Shown: in pieces, positions 5,914 through 10,828 of the stretch | How the letters are laid out: every line of letters begins with the position of its first letter | How positions within the stretch are numbered: position 1 is the stretch's first letter | From: Proteiniphilum sp. | GTDB taxonomy: Bacteria > Bacteroidota > Bacteroidia > Bacteroidales > Dysgonomonadaceae | Assembly (NCBI GenBank): GCA_031284475.1 | Contig: JAISZV010000356.1 | Location: 1 to 10,828 of the forward strand | DNA: 10,828 nucleotides | Direction: 5' to 3' | Notes under the pieces: model-generated | What the model was told of the DNA's origin: nothing | The model's input: the letters and a program-made list of their open reading frames with translations, nothing else | Databases searched by the model: none | Position numbers and translations under genes: made by a program

Positions 5914-6987
5914 ATGCAACTAAAGATAGCGGTGTTGCCGGGCGACGGAATAGGCCCGGAGATCATGAAACAGGCGTTGATTATTACAACGGCGGTCTGT
6001 GAGAAATTCGGTCATACTTTGACATACAAAGAGGCCGTTGTGGGCGCTTGCGCCATTGATGCAACCGGCGACCCTTATCCTACCGGAACGCATGAACTCT
6101 GTATGCAGAGCGACGCGGTGTTGTTCGGCGCTATCGGCGATCCCAAGTACGACAACGATCCCAATGCGAAAGTACGGCCCGAACAGGGATTGCTTCGTAT
6201 GCGCAAACAGTTGGGGCTTTATGGGAATATCCGCCCGGTAATGACTTTCCCCTCTCTTATCCATAAGTCGCCCTTGCGGGCCGATCTGGTGGAAGGCGCC
6301 GATTTTGTCTGCATCCGCGAACTCACGGGCGGCATCTATTTCGGTCGCCCACAGGGTAGGAGCGAGGATGGCAATACAGCTTACGACACTTGCATTTATA
6401 CCCGCGAAGAGATAGAACGGGTATTACGTTTGGCTTACAAATTTGCCGGACAGCGACGCAAAAAAGTGACGGTGGTCGATAAGGCAAACGTGATCGCTAC
6501 CTCCCGCCTCTGGCGACAGATCGCGCAGGAAATCGCGCCGCAATATCCCGACATAGAGACCGCTTTTCTCTTTGTGGATAACGCCGCTATGCGCATCATC
6601 CAGTGGCCTAAAAGTTTCGATGTGATGGTAACTGAAAACCTCTTTGGAGATATTCTCACCGATGAAGCCTCCGTAATCACCGGATCGCTGGGATTGCTTC
6701 CCTCCGCGTCCGTCGGACTGCATACATCCCTGTTTGAACCGGTACACGGATCCTATCCGCAGGCGACCGGAAAAAATATCGCCAACCCGCTGGCGATGAT
6801 CCTCTCCGCCGCCTTGATGTTTGAATACGGTTTCAATCTGATGAATGAAGGGGCGCTCATCCGCAGAGCGGTCAATGCGAGCCTTGAAGCAGGCGTCGTT
6901 ACCGAAGATATAGCGGACGGGGGAAAAGCGTACGGTACCAATGAAGTGGGAGAGTGGATCGAAAAATTTGTAAGGAATGAAAGATAA
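5914..6987 (+). CDS. leuB: 3-isopropylmalate dehydrogenase (LeuB)
   Basis: LeuB oxidatively decarboxylates 3-isopropylmalate to 2-oxoisocaproate. In the citramalate route it also converts 3-methylmalate to 2-oxobutyrate. The 357-residue length is standard. Substrate and metal residues line up with the family: Arg97, Arg107, Arg135, Tyr142, Lys190, Asp222, Asp246 and Asp250. They sit in [36 protein letters not shown] and [14 protein letters not shown]. The cofactor loop reads [19 protein letters not shown] (275-292). In well-studied NAD-dependent members this loop reads GSAPDIAGK; here the Asp is Gln284 and the Ile is Ala285, so the coenzyme preference is less certain. The start ATG 5914 follows an A-rich stretch. 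The last 11 nt overlap the start of ilvD, joining the leu and ilv modules. Confidence 0.95.
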   Translation: MQLKIAVLPGDGIGPEIMKQALIITTAVCEKFGHTLTYKEAVVGACAIDATGDPYPTGTHELCMQSDAVLFGAIGDPKYDNDPNAKVRPEQGLLRMRKQLGLYGNIRPVMTFPSLIHKSPLRADLVEGADFVCIRELTGGIYFGRPQGRSEDGNTAYDTCIYTREEIERVLRLAYKFAGQRRKKVTVVDKANVIATSRLWRQIAQEIAPQYPDIETAFLFVDNAAMRIIQWPKSFDVMVTENLFGDILTDEASVITGSLGLLPSASVGLHTSLFEPVHGSYPQATGKNIANPLAMILSAALMFEYGFNLMNEGALIRRAVNASLEAGVVTEDIADGGKAYGTNEVGEWIEKFVRNER

Positions 6988-8803
6988 TTTACGCAGCGCG
7001 GCCACTACGCAGGGACGCCGCATGGCAGGCGCGCGCGCGCTCTGGTATGCCAATGGGATGAAGTGCGAGCAAATGGGAAAACCGGTTATTGCAATCGTAA
7101 ATTCCTTCACGCAATTTGTTCCCGGCCATACGCACCTGCACGGGATAGGGCAGATGGTAAAGGCGGAGATTGAGAAAATGGGCTGTTTTGCCGCTGAGTT
7201 CAACACCATCGCCGTAGACGACGGCATTGCCATGGGGCATGATGGTATGCTTTACTCCCTGCCGTCGCGCGACCTGATTGCCGATTCGGTAGAGTATATG
7301 GTGAACGCCCACAAGGCCGACGCGATGATATGTATTAGCAATTGCGACAAGATCACGCCGGGGATGTTGATCGCCGCTATGCGGCTGAATATACCGGCGA
7401 TCTTTGTTTCCGGAGGGCCGATGGAGGCGGGTAAGACCGGCGATGAGCAGATCGACCTGATCGATGCCATGATTGAGTCGGCCGACGAGTCGGTTTCCGA
7501 TGAACGCGTAGCCCAACTCGAACAATTAGCCTGCCCCACCTGCGGATCCTGTTCCGGCATGTTCACCGCCAACTCCATGAACTGCCTCAATGAGGCTATC
7601 GGACTGTCCCTGCCCGGCAACGGAACCATCGTAGCTACGCATGCCAACCGCAAACAGCTTTTCGCGGATGCTGCCCGGCAGATTGTAGAAAACGCGTACA
7701 GGTATTATTCCGAAGGAGACTACACAGTGCTGCCGAAGAGTATCGCTACCCGCGAATCCTTTCTCAACGCCATGACGCTCGACATTGCCATGGGAGGCTC
7801 AACCAATACCATTCTGCACACTTTGGCCATCGCCCATGAAGGAGGGGTGGACTTTACGCTCGACGATATAGACGCGCTTTCGCGCCGCGTACCCTGTATC
7901 TGTAAGGTAGCGCCCAACTCAAAGAAGTACCATATACAGGATGTGAACCGCGCCGGCGGAGTGCTGGGTATAATGAACGAACTGGCCAAAGCCGGCTTAG
8001 TGGATATTTCGGTGCGCCGTGCCGACGGGCATACCCTGGCCGAGGTGTTGGAAAGATATGATATTACAAACGGAAATCCCGGTAAAGAGGCGCACAGAAT
8101 CTATTCATCCGCGCCCGGTAACCGTTACAGTATTGAAATGGCTTCGCAGAATGCAGAGTTCAAAGAGTTGGATACCGACAGGGAGAACGGCTGCATCCGC
8201 AGCATAGAACACGCCTATACCAAAGATGGCGGATTGGCTATCCTGAAAGGGAACATCGCCGAAAAAGGCTGCGTAGTGAAAACGGCCGGAGTGGACGAGA
8301 GCATCTGGAAATTCAACGGTAAAGCCAAAGTGTTCCACTCGCAGGAGGACGCCTGTACCGGCATTCTTCACGGAGAGGTGGAGGCCGGCGATGTAGTGGT
8401 GATTGTGTACGAAGGTCCGAAAGGAGGCCCTGGTATGCAGGAAATGCTTTATCCTACATCCTACATCAAGGCCCGGCATCTTGGGGCAGCGTGCGCGCTG
8501 ATCACCGACGGACGTTTTTCGGGCGGCACTTCGGGGCTTTCCATCGGCCATATTTCACCCGAAGCGGCGGCGGGCGGTAACATCGGCTTGGTGCGCGACG
8601 GAGACATTCTCGAAATAGATATTCCCGGCCGTTCTATCAACATAAAGATCACCGACGAAGAACTTCAGCAAAGAAGAAAGCAGGAGGAGGCAAAAGGTGA
8701 AAACGCCTTTAAACCCCAACGCAACAGGGTGATCCCAAAAGCATTGAAAGCGTATGCCGCTTTTGTAAGTTCCGCCGATCTGGGCGCAGTACGAATCATT
8801 TAA
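6977..8803 (+). CDS. ilvD: Dihydroxyacid dehydratase (IlvD)
   Basis: IlvD dehydrates 2,3-dihydroxyisovalerate and 2,3-dihydroxy-3-methylvalerate to the 2-oxoacids that precede valine and isoleucine. The 608-residue protein has the conserved N-terminus [13 protein letters not shown] and the iron-sulfur cysteines Cys123 in [10 protein letters not shown] and Cys192 in [11 protein letters not shown]. Cys186 and Cys189 (CPTC) precede the latter. The block [20 protein letters not shown] lies near 511-530. The N-terminal region reads FTQFVPGH, as in the E. coli enzyme, where some [2Fe-2S] homologues have an extra cysteine. This suggests the oxygen-sensitive [4Fe-4S] type, an inference consistent with an anaerobe. 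The start ATG 6977 lies within the end of leuB (11-nt overlap), so translation is probably coupled. ilvB follows after 16 nt. Confidence 0.96.
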   Translation: MKDNLRSAATTQGRRMAGARALWYANGMKCEQMGKPVIAIVNSFTQFVPGHTHLHGIGQMVKAEIEKMGCFAAEFNTIAVDDGIAMGHDGMLYSLPSRDLIADSVEYMVNAHKADAMICISNCDKITPGMLIAAMRLNIPAIFVSGGPMEAGKTGDEQIDLIDAMIESADESVSDERVAQLEQLACPTCGSCSGMFTANSMNCLNEAIGLSLPGNGTIVATHANRKQLFADAARQIVENAYRYYSEGDYTVLPKSIATRESFLNAMTLDIAMGGSTNTILHTLAIAHEGGVDFTLDDIDALSRRVPCICKVAPNSKKYHIQDVNRAGGVLGIMNELAKAGLVDISVRRADGHTLAEVLERYDITNGNPGKEAHRIYSSAPGNRYSIEMASQNAEFKELDTDRENGCIRSIEHAYTKDGGLAILKGNIAEKGCVVKTAGVDESIWKFNGKAKVFHSQEDACTGILHGEVEAGDVVVIVYEGPKGGPGMQEMLYPTSYIKARHLGAACALITDGRFSGGTSGLSIGHISPEAAAGGNIGLVRDGDILEIDIPGRSINIKITDEELQQRRKQEEAKGENAFKPQRNRVIPKALKAYAAFVSSADLGAVRII

Positions 8804-8819
8804 AAACAGAAATTAGTGT

Positions 8820-10544
8820 ATGGACAGAGATAATCAAACGGAATCCATCGCGGGAAGCGAGATACTTATCCGCTCGCTGATTGCCGAAGGGGTAGATACC
8901 ATATTCGGTTATCCGGGCGGGGCTATCATGCCTGTATTTGATGCGTTGTATGATCATAAAAAGGAGGTCAGACACATACTGGTGCGTCATGAACAGGGGG
9001 CGCTTCATGCGGCGCAGGGATATGCCAGGGTTTCGAGAAAGGTGGGTGTAGCCCTCGTTACATCCGGCCCGGGAGCGACCAACGCAATCACCGGCATCAC
9101 TGATGCGATGATGGACAGCACTCCGTTAGTGGTAATATCGGGACAGGTAAATTCGACCCTGCTGGGTTCCGACGCTTTTCAGGAGGCCGATGTGATCGGC
9201 GTCACGCAACCGATCACCAAATGGGCTTATCAGGTACGGCGCGCGGAAGATATTGCCTGGGCGGTATCGCGGGCGTTTTACATCGCTTCGAGCGGACGGC
9301 CAGGCCCCGTGCTGCTCGATATAGCCAAAGATGCGCAGGTATTTAAATGTGACTATGCCTACCAAAAGACCACCTTTTTACGCAGCTATCATCCGCTTCC
9401 TGAAGTGGAAGAAGACAAAATAAAAATGGCGGCCGCCCTCATTAACAGCGCAAAAAAGCCGTTCGCGCTGGTAGGGCAGGGGGTGATACTCGGAAATGCC
9501 GAGCAGGCTTTGCGCGCTTTTCTTGAAAAAGGAGACATTCCTTTTGGTTCTACCATCCTGGGATTGTCGGCCATGCCTTCGGATCACCCGTTGAATTGCG
9601 GTATGCTGGGCATGCACGGGAACATCGCAACCAACATCAAGACCAACGAATGCGACGTGCTGATTGCCATCGGGATGCGTTTCGACGACCGGGTAACAAG
9701 CGACCTGAAGACCTATGCCAAACAGGCAAAGGTGATCCATTTCGATATAGACCTTGCGGAAATGGACAAAAACGTGAAAACTACGGTGAAAGTGTTGGGC
9801 GACGCCAAACAGACATTGCCGATGGTGACCGCGCTGATTGGCAAGAAATCGCACCGGGAATGGTTGGAAGAATTTAAGCCTTATGCGCAAAAGGAGTACG
9901 ATTGCATCATTAAAAAAGAACTTTATCCCGAAAACGGAGGAGAGATAAAGATGGGAGAGGTGGTAAATAAAATTACCGAAGCCACACACAACAATGCCAT
10001 CTGCGTAACCGATGTGGGACAACATCAGATGATGGCGACCCGTTATTTCAAATACAATCAATCGCGCAGTATGGTCACATCGGGCGGATTGGGCACGATG
10101 GGATTCGGACTGCCCGCGGGGATCGGCGCAAAATACGGAGCGCCGGACAGAACCGTGTGTATTTTCGTGGGCGACGGAGGCCTGCAAATGACTATCCAAG
10201 AGTTCGGAACCATTATGGAATACGGTATAGATGTGAAGATTATTCTCCTGAACAATAATTTTCTGGGAATGGTGCGCCAATGGCAGGAACTCTTTTTTGA
10301 TGAACGCTATTCGGAAACGCACCTGAAAAATCCCGATTTCATCAAGATTGCCGATGCTTATAATATCAAAGGGCGGAAGGTAACACAGCGCGCAGAACTC
10401 GACGGCGCTATACGGGAGATGCTGGAGCACAAAGGAGCCTATCTGCTTGAAGTGCTGGTGGAAACCAAAGGAATGGTTTACCCTATGGTGCCTGCCGGAA
10501 GCGCCATTACCAATATCCTTCTTGGGAACGGACACTCTTTATAA
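8820..10544 (+). CDS. ilvB: Acetolactate synthase large (catalytic) subunit
   Basis: This is the ThDP- and FAD-dependent catalytic subunit of acetohydroxyacid synthase. It joins pyruvate with pyruvate or 2-oxobutyrate, giving acetolactate (valine, leucine) or acetohydroxybutyrate (isoleucine). The 574-residue protein shows the three expected domains. The N-terminal ThDP pyrimidine-binding domain has FGYPGGAIMPVFDAL (29-43) and catalytic Glu58 in RHEQGALHAAQGYAR. The central FAD-binding domain spans about 190-345. The C-terminal ThDP pyrophosphate domain carries GDGG (451-454) and, 27 residues on, the NN of LLNNNFLGMVRQWQ, the classical GDG-X-NN metal/ThDP motif. SGRPGPVLLDI lies at 158-168. 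The start ATG 8820 matches the usual N-terminus. The regulatory subunit gene follows after 76 nt with no terminator between them. Confidence 0.96.
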   Translation: MDRDNQTESIAGSEILIRSLIAEGVDTIFGYPGGAIMPVFDALYDHKKEVRHILVRHEQGALHAAQGYARVSRKVGVALVTSGPGATNAITGITDAMMDSTPLVVISGQVNSTLLGSDAFQEADVIGVTQPITKWAYQVRRAEDIAWAVSRAFYIASSGRPGPVLLDIAKDAQVFKCDYAYQKTTFLRSYHPLPEVEEDKIKMAAALINSAKKPFALVGQGVILGNAEQALRAFLEKGDIPFGSTILGLSAMPSDHPLNCGMLGMHGNIATNIKTNECDVLIAIGMRFDDRVTSDLKTYAKQAKVIHFDIDLAEMDKNVKTTVKVLGDAKQTLPMVTALIGKKSHREWLEEFKPYAQKEYDCIIKKELYPENGGEIKMGEVVNKITEATHNNAICVTDVGQHQMMATRYFKYNQSRSMVTSGGLGTMGFGLPAGIGAKYGAPDRTVCIFVGDGGLQMTIQEFGTIMEYGIDVKIILLNNNFLGMVRQWQELFFDERYSETHLKNPDFIKIADAYNIKGRKVTQRAELDGAIREMLEHKGAYLLEVLVETKGMVYPMVPAGSAITNILLGNGHSL

Positions 10545-10620
10545 AGCAAGTTTTCTTACGAACAGGCAATTATACCGGGTGACAACAGAAAATCTATGAA
10601 GTTAAAAATGAAAAATAAAA

Positions 10621-10828
10621 ATGAACGGGAATAAAACATTATATACCATTACTATTTTCTCGGAAAATACGGTAGGCGTGCTCAATCAGATCACAACGAT
10701 CCTTACCCGCAGGCAACTGAATATCGAAACGTTGTCGGTTTCGCCATCCGCCATCAGGGAGATTCATAAGTTCACTATCACTACCTTTGCCGGCGATGAG
10801 GCGGTAATGAAGAAACTGGTACGCCTGA
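10621..10828 (+). CDS. ilvN: Acetolactate synthase small (regulatory) subunit, 5' part
   Basis: Sixty-nine codons are visible before the window ends. The protein begins MNGNKTLYTITIFSENTVGV and continues LNQITTILTRRQLNIETLSV, an ACT domain typical of IlvN/IlvH. The small subunit activates the catalytic subunit and usually mediates valine feedback inhibition. The start ATG 10621 lies in the A-rich context aaaaataaaaATG, like that of leuC. A 12-codon open frame (10596-10634) in another frame overlaps this start; it may be chance in an A-rich leader. The gene is cut by the window edge, not broken. ilvC, needed to complete the pathway, would be expected further downstream. Confidence 0.93.
   Translation, partial: MNGNKTLYTITIFSENTVGVLNQITTILTRRQLNIETLSVSPSAIREIHKFTITTFAGDEAVMKKLVRL

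Noticed and set aside
6424..7233. Antisense open frame (269 codons) across the leuB-ilvD junction
   Set aside because: It runs opposite conserved parts of two certain genes and shows no recognisable motif or start context.
9378..10535. Long antisense open frame (385 codons) opposite ilvB
   Set aside because: ilvB is unmistakable on the + strand. The antisense product is His/Phe/Arg-rich without motifs, as expected from the reverse of a biased coding frame.

Overview
The window carries one co-directional (+ strand) branched-chain amino acid operon from a member of the Bacteroidota, most likely a Bacteroidales species. The evidence is the promoter form (TTTG, 19-nt spacer, TTACTTTG), A-rich starts without Shine-Dalgarno motifs, the gene order leuA-leuC-leuD-(second leuA-like)-leuB, and AATGTG-type and ATTATCAA-type intergenic repeats. 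Species cannot be named from the sequence alone.

Layout: 1-291 is AT-rich upstream DNA with no recognisable gene. A promoter (292-322) is followed by a 22-codon leader peptide (357-425) in which half the residues are Leu, Val or Ile. A strong intrinsic terminator (470-506) lies just before leuA. The segment around the leader's stop codon can pair with the 5' arm of that terminator, so the region reads as a complete ribosome-mediated attenuator. The genes follow: leuA (534-2051), leuC (2229-3611), leuD (3612-4223), a citramalate synthase-like gene, cimA (4287-5846), leuB (5914-6987), ilvD (6977-8803), ilvB (8820-10544), and the 5' part of ilvN (10621 to the window edge). Two gaps, leuA-leuC and cimA-leuB, hold short tandem repeats of the AATGTG/AATGAG type.

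How the genes work together: IlvBN makes acetolactate or acetohydroxybutyrate, and IlvD dehydrates the dihydroxyacids made by ketol-acid reductoisomerase (ilvC, not in the window). LeuA starts leucine synthesis from 2-oxoisovalerate. CimA condenses pyruvate with acetyl-CoA to citramalate. LeuCD and LeuB can then process both the isopropylmalate and the citramalate series, giving the leucine precursor and also 2-oxobutyrate for isoleucine without threonine deaminase. A single leader rich in Leu, Val and Ile codons fits an operon that makes all three amino acids.

Most worth a second look: the leader-peptide attenuator; the citramalate synthase assignment of the second LeuA-like protein; the repeat arrays, one of which encodes the end of LeuA; and a substitution in LeuB at the position that normally sets NAD preference.
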